Shown in pieces: positions 50,530 to 59,426 of a DNA stretch of 64,000 nt. The stretch is from NCBI GenBank assembly GCA_038528385.1, contig JBCBET010000002.1:372001-436000 (forward strand). Direction: 5' to 3'. Below the pieces are notes generated by a model. It worked only from the letters and a program-made list of their open reading frames with translations, was not told the origin of the DNA and searched no databases. The DNA is from Shimia_B sp038528385. GTDB taxonomy: Bacteria; Pseudomonadota; Alphaproteobacteria; Rhodobacterales; Rhodobacteraceae. The number at the start of each line of letters is the position of its first letter. Position 1 is the stretch's first letter. Both the position numbers and the translations under genes were made by a program.

Positions 50530-51906
50530 ATGGCCGAGGACGCAGCAGAGATCGAGGAGCAGGAGGGCTACGAGCTCGACGGCAAGCTGCTGCCGCAGGT
50601 CCGTCTGGCGCTGGCGGCAGCGGACCGGGCACGCCTCGACGTGCTCTTCGAGCCGCTCCATCCCGCCGATATCGCCGACCTCCTCGAACAGATGGACAGC
50701 GGGCCGAGGAAGGAGCTCCTCGTGCTCGCCGCCGATATCGTCGATGGCGAGGTCCTCTCCGAGATCACCGAGGGCGTGCGTGAGGAGATCATCGAGTTCC
50801 TGCCGTCCGAGGTGCTCTCGGACGCTGTCCGCGACCTCGACAGCGACGATGTCGTCGACATCCTCGAGGATCTCGAAGAGCCGCAGCAGGAGGCGATCCT
50901 CGAGGCGCTCGACGATGCCGACCGCGTGGCGGTGGAGCAATCGCTCGCCTACCCGGAGGAATCCGCGGGCCGTCTGATGCAGCGGGAGGTCGTCATGGCG
51001 CCCGAGCATTGGAGCGTGGGCGAGACGATCGATTTCCTGCGCGCCTCCGACGATCTGCCGGAGCAGTTCTACCACGTCATCTTAGTGGATCCGCGGATGC
51101 GGCCCACCGCCTATGTCACCCTCGGGCGTCTCTTGGGCTCGAAGCGCGAGGTCAGGCTGAAAGACATCACCGAGGAGAGCTTTCGCACCATTCCCGTGGA
51201 CCAGGACGAGGGCGAGGTGGCCTATGCCTTCAACCAGTATCACCTCATTTCCGCGCCCGTGGTGGACGGCGATGAGCGGCTCGTGGGCGTGATCACCATC
51301 GACGACGCCATGATCGTCCTCGACGAGGAGCACGAGGAGGACATCCTGCGCCTGGCGGGCATCAACGAGGGCACGCTCAGCGACCGCGTGGTGGAGACGA
51401 CGCGGCGCCGCTTCCCCTGGCTCTTCGTCAATCTCATCACGGCGATCCTCGCCTCTCTCGTCATCGCGCAGTTCGACGCTGCCATCGCGCAGATCGTGGC
51501 GCTTGCCGTGCTCATGCCCATCGTGGCCTCCATGGGCGGCAATGCGGGGACGCAGTCGCTCACTGTCGCCGTGCGCAGCATCGCCACGAAGGACCTCACG
51601 GGCTCCAATGTCTGGCGCGTGATCCGGCGCGAGTGTTTGGTGGGGCTGGTGAACGGCGTGATCTTCGCCGTCGTGATGGGGATCGTGGGCGTGATCTGGT
51701 TCGGCTCGCCCGCCCTGGGCGGGGTGATCGCGGCGGCCATGGTCATCAACCTCGTCGTGGCGGGCCTGGCCGGGACGGCGATCCCGGTGATCCTCGACAA
51801 GCTCGGCATCGACCCGGCACTGGCCTCGGGCGCCTTCGTGACGACGGTCACGGATGTCGTGGGCTTCTTCGCCTTTCTCGGCCTCGCCGCTGCCGTCCTG
51901 CTGTGA
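50530..51906 (+). CDS. mgtE: Magnesium transporter MgtE
   Basis: A 458-residue MgtE: an acidic cytosolic N domain (residues about 15-135, LHPADIADLLEQM), tandem CBS domains (about 135-265; AGRLMQREVVMAPEHWSVGE, VVDGDERLVGVITIDDAM) and a five-TM channel domain with PIVASMGGNAGTQSLTVAVRSI. The N and CBS domains sense cellular Mg and gate the channel. GGAGGGGCC upstream supports ATG 50530. The downstream gene is coupled by a 4-bp GTGA overlap. Confidence 0.95.
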   Translation: MAEDAAEIEEQEGYELDGKLLPQVRLALAAADRARLDVLFEPLHPADIADLLEQMDSGPRKELLVLAADIVDGEVLSEITEGVREEIIEFLPSEVLSDAVRDLDSDDVVDILEDLEEPQQEAILEALDDADRVAVEQSLAYPEESAGRLMQREVVMAPEHWSVGETIDFLRASDDLPEQFYHVILVDPRMRPTAYVTLGRLLGSKREVRLKDITEESFRTIPVDQDEGEVAYAFNQYHLISAPVVDGDERLVGVITIDDAMIVLDEEHEEDILRLAGINEGTLSDRVVETTRRRFPWLFVNLITAILASLVIAQFDAAIAQIVALAVLMPIVASMGGNAGTQSLTVAVRSIATKDLTGSNVWRVIRRECLVGLVNGVIFAVVMGIVGVIWFGSPALGGVIAAAMVINLVVAGLAGTAIPVILDKLGIDPALASGAFVTTVTDVVGFFAFLGLAAAVLL

Positions 51907-52454
51907 GCACGGGCGACGCCAAGGCCGCCGCGCGACGCGCCGCCTTGGCCCGGCGCAAGGCTGCCCACACTCCGCTGCCCGCGGCCGGGCACCTTTCCAG
52001 CTTTCTGGCGGGCTTTCGCGGCGTGCCCGTTGCGGGCTACATGCCCATCAACACCGAGATCGACCCCCTCCCGGCCATGGAAGAGGCCGCGGCCCACGGG
52101 CCCGTGGCGATCCCGGTCATCGCGGGTGCGGGCCAGCCCCTGACATTCGCGCGCTGGGTGCCCGGCATGGCCCTCGTCGAAGGCCCCTTCAAGGCCCGCA
52201 TCCCGGCAGAGCCTGACTTCATCACGCCCGAGATCGTCATCGTCCCCCTCGTGGCCTTCACGCGCGCGGGCGGGCGGTTGGGCTATGGCGGGGGCTTTTA
52301 CGACCGAACGCTCGCGGCCCTGCGCGCGAAGGGCCCGACGCTGGCCGCGGGCTTCGCCTATGCGGCGCAGGAGGCGGGTGACCTGCCGCTCGAGCCCACC
52401 GACCAGCCCCTCGATCTGATCATCACGGAGCGTGAGATCATCGACCTGCGCTGA
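51903..52454 (+). CDS. 5-Formyltetrahydrofolate cyclo-ligase
   Basis: A 183-residue enzyme converting 5-formyl-THF to 5,10-methenyl-THF with ATP. RRAALARRKAAH at the start, VAGYMPINTEIDP, and the C-terminal ATP-binding LVAFTRAGGRLGYGGGFYDRTLA are diagnostic. It begins at a GTG overlapping the mgtE stop. It precedes the YmdB-type gene by 168 bp, a neighbour order seen in other alphaproteobacteria. Confidence 0.94.
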   Translation: MSTGDAKAAARRAALARRKAAHTPLPAAGHLSSFLAGFRGVPVAGYMPINTEIDPLPAMEEAAAHGPVAIPVIAGAGQPLTFARWVPGMALVEGPFKARIPAEPDFITPEIVIVPLVAFTRAGGRLGYGGGFYDRTLAALRAKGPTLAAGFAYAAQEAGDLPLEPTDQPLDLIITEREIIDLR

Positions 52455-52622
52455 GGCGCGCGGCCGCGCGCGCCGAAACCCGTCTCGCAAACCGGGCGTG
52501 ACCGGACGACCGCGCGGGCGGACTTCCCTCTTCGGCCTCAAGCACCTTTGGTCTTGGCGCTGGGCTCCGTTCAAAACCGCGCGGCCTTCCCTTCGGCGGC
52601 CTGCCGCCCTAGGTCCCGCCGC

Positions 52623-53459
52623 ATGCGGATGATGTTTCTGGGCGATGTCATGGGACGCGCGGGTCGCGCGGCTCTCACGAGCGAGCTGCCGAAGCTGCGC
52701 GCGGCCTGGAGCCTCGATTTCGTGTGCGTGAACGCCGAGAACGCCACCTCGGGCGTGGGGCTAAGCGCGACCCATGCCAAGGACCTGCTCGAGGCGGGCG
52801 CCGATTGCCTCACGCTCGGCGACCATGCCTTCGATCAAAAGGACATGCTGGGCTTCATCGAGACCGAGCCGCGCATCCTGCGCCCGCTGAACTACGCCAA
52901 GGGCGCGCCGGGCCGCGGCGTGGCGGTCTTCGAGGCCACGCGGGGGCGCAAGGTGCTCGTGGCGCAGGCGCTGGGACAGGTCTTCATGAAGCGGCCTTTC
53001 GACGATCCCTTCAGCGCCCTCGACGCGGTCTTCCAGCGTCACAAGCTCGGAGGCGCCGTGCAGGCGGCGATCATCGACATCCACGCCGAGGCCACGTCCG
53101 AGAAGATGGCCGCGGGGCATTTCGCCGATGGCCGCGCCAGCCTCGTGGTGGGCACGCACACCCATGTGCCCACGGGCGACGGGCAGATCCTCGGGGGCGG
53201 CACGGCCTATCTCACCGATGCCGGCATGTGCGGCGACTACAATTCCGTCATCGGCATGGAGCCCGCAGAGCCGCTCCGCCGCTTCATCACCGGCATGCCC
53301 AAAGGGCGCTTCACGCCCGCGCTGGGCGCGGCGACGCTGGCGGGCATCTATGTCGAAACCGACGACCGCACGGGGCTGGCCACGCGGATCGAGATGGTGC
53401 GCCATGGCGGGCGCCTGGCGCAGGCGGGCCCGCTGCCGGTGCCGCTCGAAAGCGCCTGA
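52623..53459 (+). CDS. YmdB-type metallophosphoesterase (TIGR00282 family)
   Basis: A 278-residue protein with the binuclear metal-site motifs: FLGDVMGRAGR, CVNAENATSG, TLGDHAFDQKDML, DIHAEATSEKMA and VGTHTHVPTGD. The Bacillus homologue YmdB is a 2',3'-cyclic nucleotide phosphodiesterase affecting gene expression and development. The start is the first ATG of MRMMFLGD. The upstream gap (52455-52622) is GC-rich and shows no further gene. Confidence 0.92.
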   Translation: MRMMFLGDVMGRAGRAALTSELPKLRAAWSLDFVCVNAENATSGVGLSATHAKDLLEAGADCLTLGDHAFDQKDMLGFIETEPRILRPLNYAKGAPGRGVAVFEATRGRKVLVAQALGQVFMKRPFDDPFSALDAVFQRHKLGGAVQAAIIDIHAEATSEKMAAGHFADGRASLVVGTHTHVPTGDGQILGGGTAYLTDAGMCGDYNSVIGMEPAEPLRRFITGMPKGRFTPALGAATLAGIYVETDDRTGLATRIEMVRHGGRLAQAGPLPVPLESA

Positions 53460-53470
53460 GGAGCCCGCCG

Positions 53471-54412
53471 GTGACCCGCGCGGAGCTTCTCGCCTACGGG
53501 GTCATCCTCGTAGCCCTCGGCGCGGGATGGGGCATCACGCAGCCGCTGGCGAAGATCGCGGTGTCTACCGGCTACGGGCATTTCGGGCTGATCTTCTGGC
53601 AGATGGCGATCACCGCCACTGTGCTCGGCGTCGTGACACTCTTGCGCGGCAAGGGCCTGCCGCTCACCCGCGGCACGCTGAGGGTCTATCTGATGATCGC
53701 GCTCATCGGGACGGTCATCCCGAATTCCGCCTCCTACCAGGCGGTCGTTCACCTGCCGTCCGGTCTCATGTCGGTGCTCCTGTCGCTCGTGCCCATGCTC
53801 GCCTTTCCCGTGGCGCTCCTCCTCGGGCTCGAGCGGTTTCAGCTCACGCGCCTCGCGGGCCTGTCGCTCGGTCTGGTGGGCGTGCTTCTGATCGTGCTGC
53901 CGGAGGCGAGCCTGCCCGCGCCCGGCCTCGTGGGATGGGTCTTTGTCGCGTGTCTCGCGCCGCTCTGCTACGCCTTCGAGGGCAATCTCGTGGCGCGCTG
54001 GGGGCTTGCGGGCCTCGACGCGGTGCAGGCGCTCTTCGGCGCCTCCGTCGTGGGGGTCCTCATCGCGGTGCCGCTCGCCGTGGGCAGCGGGCAGTTCATC
54101 GACCCCGTGGGACCCTACGGCGCTGCTGACGCGGCGGTGCTGGCCTCGGGCCTCGTCCATGCCTGCGTCTATGCCACTTATGTCTGGCTCGTGGGCCGCG
54201 CCGGCCCCACCTTCGCCGTGCAGGTCAGCTACCTCGTCACGGGCTTCGGCGTGTTCTGGGCGCTGCTCCTCCTCGGCGAGAGCTATTCGCCCTTTGTCTG
54301 GGCTGCGCTCGTGCTGATGCTCATCGGCATGGCGCTCGTGCAGCCGCGTCCGCGCCTCCCGGCACGGGACGCCGCAGCCCAGGCAGAGGAGTTGCAGAGC
54401 CCCGCGCCATAG
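53471..54412 (+). CDS. DMT-superfamily transporter (EamA)
   Basis: A 313-residue protein with ten hydrophobic segments in two EamA repeats (first GWGITQPLAKIAVSTGYGHFGLIFWQMAIT, second LCYAFEGNLVARWGLAGLDAVQALFG). EamA proteins mostly export amino acids or metabolites. The GTG start at 53471 follows GAGCCCGCCG, a weak site. It begins 11 bp after the phosphoesterase stop. Confidence 0.88.
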   Translation: MTRAELLAYGVILVALGAGWGITQPLAKIAVSTGYGHFGLIFWQMAITATVLGVVTLLRGKGLPLTRGTLRVYLMIALIGTVIPNSASYQAVVHLPSGLMSVLLSLVPMLAFPVALLLGLERFQLTRLAGLSLGLVGVLLIVLPEASLPAPGLVGWVFVACLAPLCYAFEGNLVARWGLAGLDAVQALFGASVVGVLIAVPLAVGSGQFIDPVGPYGAADAAVLASGLVHACVYATYVWLVGRAGPTFAVQVSYLVTGFGVFWALLLLGESYSPFVWAALVLMLIGMALVQPRPRLPARDAAAQAEELQSPAP

Positions 54413-54459
54413 GCAACAGTCGCCTGCAACACAACAAGGGCGGGGGCTGAGAGCCGCGC

Positions 54460-56241
54460 ATGGTCGAGCTTTTGGGCATGGGGACGGGGAGCCAGGCCGC
54501 GGTCACGCTGGGCGTCGTGGCGCTCATGTTCGTGCTCTTCATCCGGGAGACATACCCCACCGAGGTCGTGGCCATCGCCGGCGTGGCGCTCCTTTTGGCC
54601 CTGGGCATCCTGCCCTACGCCGAGGCCCGCGCGGTGCTCTCGAACCCGGCGCCCTGGACGATCGCGGCGATGTTCATCCTCATGGGCGCACTGGTACGCA
54701 CGGGCGCGCTCCACGCTTTCACCGGCTACGCGGATGCCCGCGCGGCCACGCAACCCGCCATGGCGGTGGCGCTGCTCATGGGCTTTGTCGTGGTGTCCTC
54801 GGCCTTCGTTTCGAACACGCCGGTGGTCGTGGTCATGATCCCGGTCTTCGTGCAGCTCGCGCGGACGCTGGGCGTGGCGCCCTCGAAGCTGCTCATCCCG
54901 CTCTCCTATGCCGCCGTGCTGGGCGGGACGATGACGCTCATCGGCACCTCCACCAATCTCCTTGTGGACGGCGTGGCCCGCGATCAGGGGCTTCCGGCCT
55001 TCACCATATTCGAGATCACGCCGCTCGGCGTGATCCTCGTCCTCTGGGGCGTGATCTACCTGCGCTTCATCGCCCCGCGCCTCCTGCCCGAGCGGCAGAG
55101 CATGGCGGCGATGCTCTCGGACCGGGCCAAGATGAAATTCTTCACGGAGGTGGCCGTGCCCGAGGGCTCCGCCCTCATCGGGCAGGATGTGGGTCAGGTC
55201 GACCTCTTCAAGCGCGAGGGATCGCGGCTCATCGATGTGCTTCGCGGCGACGCGTCGCTGCGCCGGAACCTGAAGGGCGTGACGCTCGCGGCCGGGGACC
55301 GGGTCGTGCTGCGCACCGAGATCACGGAGCTTCTGGGCCTCCAGCAATCCAAGGACGTCAAGATGGTGGACAAGCTGAGCTCCGTTCAGACCGCCACCGT
55401 GGAGGTGCTCATCACCCCGGGCGCGCGGATGGTGGGGCGGTCGCTCGGCAATCTGCGCCTGCGCCGCCGCTACGGCGTCTATCCCCTGGCCGTGCACCGC
55501 CGCTCGCAAAATATCGGGCGGCAGCTCGACGACCTCGTGGTGCAGGTGGGGGACACGCTCCTCCTCGAAGGTGCGCCCGAGGATATCGGGCGGCTGGCGA
55601 GCGATATGGGGCTCGTGGACGTCACGGCCCCGAGCGAACGCGCCTACCGCCGCAGCCACGCACCGGTGGTGCTGGCGGCCCTGGGCGGGCTCGTGGTGGC
55701 CGCGGCCCTGGGGCTTGCCCCGATCTTCATGCTCGCGGTGATCGCGGTGGCGGTGGTGCTGCTCACGCGGTGCATCGACGCCGATGAGGCGTTCTCCTTC
55801 GTGGAAGGGCGGCTCCTGGCGCTGATTTTCGCGATGCTGGCCATCGGCGCGGCGCTCGAGGCCTCGGGCGCGGTGGCGCTCATCGTGAACGCGGTGGCGC
55901 CGACGCTCTCGGGGCTGCCGCCCTTTCTCATCGTCTGGGCGGTCTACCTGCTCACCTCGGTCCTGACAGAGACGGTGTCGAACAACGCCGTGGCCGTGGT
56001 GGTGACGCCCATCGCCATCGGGCTCGCTGCGGCGGTGGGGATCGACCCGCGGGGGCTCGTGGTGGCGGTGATGGTCGCGGCCTCGTGCAGCTTCGCCACG
56101 CCCATCGGCTACCAGACGAACATGCTCGTCTACGGGCCCGGCGGGTACAAGTTCACCGACTTCCTGCGCGTGGGTATCCCGCTCAATCTCTCCGTGGGCC
56201 TCCTGGCCTCGGCCGTTATCCCGCTGATCTGGCCGCTCTGA
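54460..56241 (+). CDS. SLC13-family permease with TrkA-C domains (paralogue 1)
   Basis: A 593-residue membrane protein of the anion:sodium symporter type: an N-terminal block of hydrophobic helices with ASAFVSNTPVVVVMIPVF and GGTMTLIGTSTNLLVDGVA, two cytosolic TrkA-C (RCK_C) domains at about residues 215-390, and a C-terminal membrane block with VLTETVSNNAVAVVVTPIAIG. Relatives carry sulfate, dicarboxylates or other anions. It is tail-to-tail with a homologous permease gene, separated by a hairpin. Confidence 0.92.
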   Translation: MVELLGMGTGSQAAVTLGVVALMFVLFIRETYPTEVVAIAGVALLLALGILPYAEARAVLSNPAPWTIAAMFILMGALVRTGALHAFTGYADARAATQPAMAVALLMGFVVVSSAFVSNTPVVVVMIPVFVQLARTLGVAPSKLLIPLSYAAVLGGTMTLIGTSTNLLVDGVARDQGLPAFTIFEITPLGVILVLWGVIYLRFIAPRLLPERQSMAAMLSDRAKMKFFTEVAVPEGSALIGQDVGQVDLFKREGSRLIDVLRGDASLRRNLKGVTLAAGDRVVLRTEITELLGLQQSKDVKMVDKLSSVQTATVEVLITPGARMVGRSLGNLRLRRRYGVYPLAVHRRSQNIGRQLDDLVVQVGDTLLLEGAPEDIGRLASDMGLVDVTAPSERAYRRSHAPVVLAALGGLVVAAALGLAPIFMLAVIAVAVVLLTRCIDADEAFSFVEGRLLALIFAMLAIGAALEASGAVALIVNAVAPTLSGLPPFLIVWAVYLLTSVLTETVSNNAVAVVVTPIAIGLAAAVGIDPRGLVVAVMVAASCSFATPIGYQTNMLVYGPGGYKFTDFLRVGIPLNLSVGLLASAVIPLIWPL

Positions 56242-56246
56242 GGGCT

Positions 56247-56270
56247 CACGAATTTCTTCGGAAATTCGTG
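56247..56270. terminator. Bidirectional hairpin between convergent permease genes
   Basis: CACGAATTTC (56247-56256), TTCG loop, GAAATTCGTG (56261-56270). The C(UUCG)G tetraloop closes a perfect 10-bp stem exactly between the stops of the two SLC13 genes. It resembles one half of the paired-hairpin repeats elsewhere in the window. Confidence 0.75.
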
Positions 56271-56276
56271 CCTGCC

Positions 56277-58055
56277 TCAGAGAGGCCAGACGAAAAGCAG
56301 CGCGGGGATCGAGACGGCCACGATGAGGATCTCGAGCGGCAGCCCCATGCGCCAGTAATCCCCGAACCCGTAGCCGCCGGGGCCGAGGACGAGCGTGTTG
56401 TTCTTGTGGCCGATGGGCGTCAGGAACGCCGCCGAGGCCGCCACCGCCACGGCCATGAGGAAGGGATCGGGCGAAACCCCGAGCGCGCCGGCCATCTCGA
56501 TGCCCACCGGGGCCGCGACGATGGTGGTGGCGGTGTTGTTGAGCACGTCCGAGAGCGTCATCGTCACCACCATGAGAACCGTGAGGATCGCCCAGGCGGG
56601 CAGACCCTCGGTCAGCGTGATGAGCGCCCCGGCGAGAAGCTCCGTGCCGCCGGACGTCTCGAGCGCGGCGCCGAGCGGGATCATCGAGCCCAAGAGCACC
56701 ACCACCGGCCATTCGATGTGATCGTAGATCTCGGTGACGGGCAAAATCCGCGTGAGCACGAAGCCCACCACCACGAAGCCCAGCGCCACGGGCAGGTAGA
56801 TGAACCCCACCGAGGCCGCCAGCACCGCTGCCGTGAAGAGCCCGATGGCGAGCCAGGTCTTCGAATTCTCCGTCACCGCGAGCCCGCGATCCGCCAGCGG
56901 CAGGACCCCCAGCCAGTCGGTGACGTCCTGCACCGCTTCCGTGGGCGCCAGCAGCAGGAGGATGTCGCCCGTGCGCGTTTCCGTCTTCCGGATCTGCTTG
57001 GTGATCCGTCTTCCCCGGCGGGAGATGCCCATGAGCACCGTGCGCTGGCGCCAGGAGAGGCCGATGGTCTGCGCGGTCTTCCCGCGGATGCGCGAGTTCT
57101 CCTGCACGACCACCTCCACGAGGCTCAGCCCCTCGCCGCTGGCCTTGAGCACCTCCTCGCGCTTGCCGTCCGACACCCGGAGCTTGAGCGCGGTGCGGAA
57201 CTCGTCGAGCGCCTCGGGCCCCGCCTCGATCACCAGCGCGTCGCCCGCGCGGATGACGGCGTTCTGGGCGCTGCCGTAGCGCCGCGCGCCGTCACGCACG
57301 AGGCCGAGGATGGCGACGTCGGCATTCTCCGCCTCGGCCTCGAGCGCGCCCACGCGGGTGCCGATGAGCGCGCTGTCCTCGGGCACGGTGAGTTCGGCCA
57401 CGTAGGCCGCGTAATCCTCCGCGATGGAGCCCGCCCCCTGGCCCTCGCGCGCGGGAATGAGCCGCCAGCCGACGAGGGCCACGAATGCGATGCCCGCGAG
57501 CGCCGCCACGCCCCCCACGGGCGCGAAATCGAACATGCGGAAGGGTTCGCCCAGCGCCTCCTCCCGGATCGAGGCGATGATGATGTTGGGCGGCGTCCCG
57601 ATGAGCGTGACCATCCCGCCGAGGATCGTCGCGAACGAGAGCGGCATGAGAGAGAGCCCCACGGCGCGGCCCGCCTTCCGCGCGGTCTGCACGTCCACCG
57701 GCATCAGCAGCGCGAGGGCCGCGACGTTGTTCATGAACGCGCTGAGCACCCCGCCCACGACCCCCATGAGCGCGATATGCGCGCCGAGCGACCGGCTCGC
57801 ATCGACGAGCGTGCGGGTGATCAGGAAGACGGCGCCCGAGCGCACGAGCCCCGCCGACACGATGAGCACGAGCGCGACCACCAGCGTGGCCGGATGCCCG
57901 AAGCCCGCGAAGGCCTCGCCGCTCGGCACGACGCCGGCGGCGACACCCACGAGGAGCGCGGTGAAGGCCACGAGGTCGTAGCGGAAGCGCCCCCAGAGGA
58001 GGAGCGCGAACACCGCCGCGAAAAGGGCGAAAAGGATGATCTGGTCCGTCGTCAT
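56277..58055 (-). CDS. SLC13-family permease with TrkA-C domains (paralogue 2)
   Basis: A 592-residue paralogue of the preceding gene with the same layout: AFMNNVAALALLMPVDVQTARK and GGMVTLIGTPPNIIIASIREEALG in the first membrane block, two TrkA-C domains at about residues 210-390, and TLSDVLNNTATTIVAAPVGIEMAG in the second. Substrate (sulfate, dicarboxylate or other anion) is not determined. ATG 58055. The two genes are arranged tail-to-tail. Confidence 0.92.
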   Translation of the reverse strand: MTTDQIILFALFAAVFALLLWGRFRYDLVAFTALLVGVAAGVVPSGEAFAGFGHPATLVVALVLIVSAGLVRSGAVFLITRTLVDASRSLGAHIALMGVVGGVLSAFMNNVAALALLMPVDVQTARKAGRAVGLSLMPLSFATILGGMVTLIGTPPNIIIASIREEALGEPFRMFDFAPVGGVAALAGIAFVALVGWRLIPAREGQGAGSIAEDYAAYVAELTVPEDSALIGTRVGALEAEAENADVAILGLVRDGARRYGSAQNAVIRAGDALVIEAGPEALDEFRTALKLRVSDGKREEVLKASGEGLSLVEVVVQENSRIRGKTAQTIGLSWRQRTVLMGISRRGRRITKQIRKTETRTGDILLLLAPTEAVQDVTDWLGVLPLADRGLAVTENSKTWLAIGLFTAAVLAASVGFIYLPVALGFVVVGFVLTRILPVTEIYDHIEWPVVVLLGSMIPLGAALETSGGTELLAGALITLTEGLPAWAILTVLMVVTMTLSDVLNNTATTIVAAPVGIEMAGALGVSPDPFLMAVAVAASAAFLTPIGHKNNTLVLGPGGYGFGDYWRMGLPLEILIVAVSIPALLFVWPL

Positions 58056-58109
58056 GGCCCGGTGCTATCCTCCCGCGGGGGGGAGGTCACGACGGAAAGG
58101 CGCATCGAT

Positions 58110-58409
58110 TTGACACGCGAGGACTTCGAGGCGCTGGCCGGCGCGGCCGGGCTCGCCGTGAAGGGCAGGAAAAACCCCTATCTGAGCGTGAACGGCCACA
58201 TGTTCGCCTTCCTCGATGGGGCGGGCGCGCTCTGCTTGCGGTTCTCCGAGCCGCGGCGCGCCGCACTCGCGCAGGCATAGGGGCAGGCGCCGGTGATGTC
58301 CTACGGCGCGGTGATGCGCGGCTATGTGGCCCTCCCCGCGGAGGCGAAGGATGCTGCCGAGCACATCGGGGAGGCCCGGGCTCACGCGGAGACGCTCAAG
58401 CCCAAGTAG
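58110..58409 (+). pseudogene. TfoX/YjbR-like small protein gene interrupted by an in-frame TAG
   Basis: From TTG 58110 (GGAAAGG upstream) the frame reads 56 residues, including GRKNPYLSVNGHMFAFLDG and LCLRFSEPRRAALAQA, up to TAG 58278-58280. Beyond the stop the same frame continues for 42 residues to a second TAG at 58409, reading MSYGAVMRGYVALPAEAKD and ending AHAETLKPK. Both parts are parts of one TfoX/YjbR-like domain (MFAFL...YGAVMRGYV...LKPK). Unlike most pseudogenes there is no frameshift, only the amber codon. A recent nonsense mutation, a sequencing error or readthrough would all fit. Confidence 0.7.
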
Positions 58410-58476
58410 CCCGCTTGCCCCTCTCCCGCGCTTTCCCCTATATCGGCGCAACCGAATTCCGAGGACGGAGAGACCC

Positions 58477-59229
58477 ATGGCCGGCCATTCCAAATGGGCC
58501 AATATCCAGCATCGCAAGGGGCGCCAGGACAAGCTGCGCGCCAAGCTCTTCTCGCGGCTCTCCAAGGAGATCACGGTGGCCGCCAAGATGGGCGATCCGG
58601 ACCCCGAGAAGAATCCGCGCCTGCGCCTGGCCGTGAAGGAGGCCAAATCGAACTCCATGCCCAAGGACAATATCGAGCGCGCGATCTCGAAGGCCACGGG
58701 CGGGGACGGCGAGGATTACGAGGAAATCCGCTACGAAGGCTACGGCCCCGGCGGCATCGCCATCATCGTGGAGACGATGACCGACAACCGCAATCGCACG
58801 GCCTCCAACGTGCGCTCCACCTTTTCGAAGGCGGGCGGGAACTTGGGCGAAACGGGCTCGGTGAGCTTCATGTTCGACCGCAAGGGGGAGGTGGTCTACC
58901 CCGCGGAGGCGGGCGACGAGGACACCGTCATGATGGCCGCGCTCGAGGCCGGCGCCGAGGACGTGGAGACCTCCGAGGAGGGGCACTTCATCTACTGCGC
59001 GGACACCGACCTCGCGGCGGTGTCGGACGCGCTGGAGACGGACCTGGGCGAGGCGGAGTCCACGAAGCTCATCTGGAAGCCGCAGACGACGACGGAGCTC
59101 GACCTCGAGGGCGTGCAGAAGGTCATGCGCCTCATGGAGGTGCTCGAGGACGACGATGACGTGCAGCGCGTGACGGCCAATCTCGAAGTCAGCGACGACG
59201 TGGCCGCGGAGCTCGAAGCGGCGGGCTGA
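58477..59229 (+). CDS. yebC: YebC/PmpR-family regulator (TACO1-like)
   Basis: A 250-residue protein starting MAGHSKWANIQHRKGRQDKL, with LRLAVKEAKSNSMPKDNIERAI, YEGYGPGGIAIIVETMTDNRNRTASNVR and GSVSFMFDRKG, all canonical. The family has been described as transcriptional regulators and, more recently, as a ribosome-associated factor relieving stalling at proline stretches. Length is normal. The paired-hairpin repeats follow directly. Confidence 0.97.
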   Translation: MAGHSKWANIQHRKGRQDKLRAKLFSRLSKEITVAAKMGDPDPEKNPRLRLAVKEAKSNSMPKDNIERAISKATGGDGEDYEEIRYEGYGPGGIAIIVETMTDNRNRTASNVRSTFSKAGGNLGETGSVSFMFDRKGEVVYPAEAGDEDTVMMAALEAGAEDVETSEEGHFIYCADTDLAAVSDALETDLGEAESTKLIWKPQTTTELDLEGVQKVMRLMEVLEDDDDVQRVTANLEVSDDVAAELEAAG

Positions 59230-59234
59230 GCGCC

Positions 59235-59280
59235 AAAGACTTTCGCGAAAAGTCTTGCAAATTCCTTGCGAAGGAATTTG
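59235..59280. repeat. Paired-hairpin intergenic repeat, copy B
   Basis: First hairpin AAGACTTT...AAAGTCTT (59236-59256); second hairpin CAAATTCCTT-GCG-AAGGAATTTG (59258-59280). It starts five bases after the yebC stop and is likely its terminator. Same architecture as copies A and C. Confidence 0.85.
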
Positions 59281-59339
59281 CGCTGGCCTTGCCAATGCCG
59301 CCCGCTGATCCTTACGCCGTGCGTTGTGCTGCCGCCGCC

Positions 59340-59384
59340 AAAACTCTTCGCAAGAGTTTTGCAAATTCCTTCGCAAGGAATTTG
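59340..59384. repeat. Paired-hairpin intergenic repeat, copy C
   Basis: First hairpin AAAACTCTT-CGC-AAGAGTTTT (59340-59360); second hairpin CAAATTCCTT-CGC-AAGGAATTTG (59362-59384). It lies 60 bp after copy B and 42 bp before the next start codon. The sequence between B and C shows no gene. Confidence 0.85.
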
Positions 59385-59426
59385 GCTCCGCTTGCAGATA
59401 CGCGAGCCCGGGGGCAGGGTGCGGCA

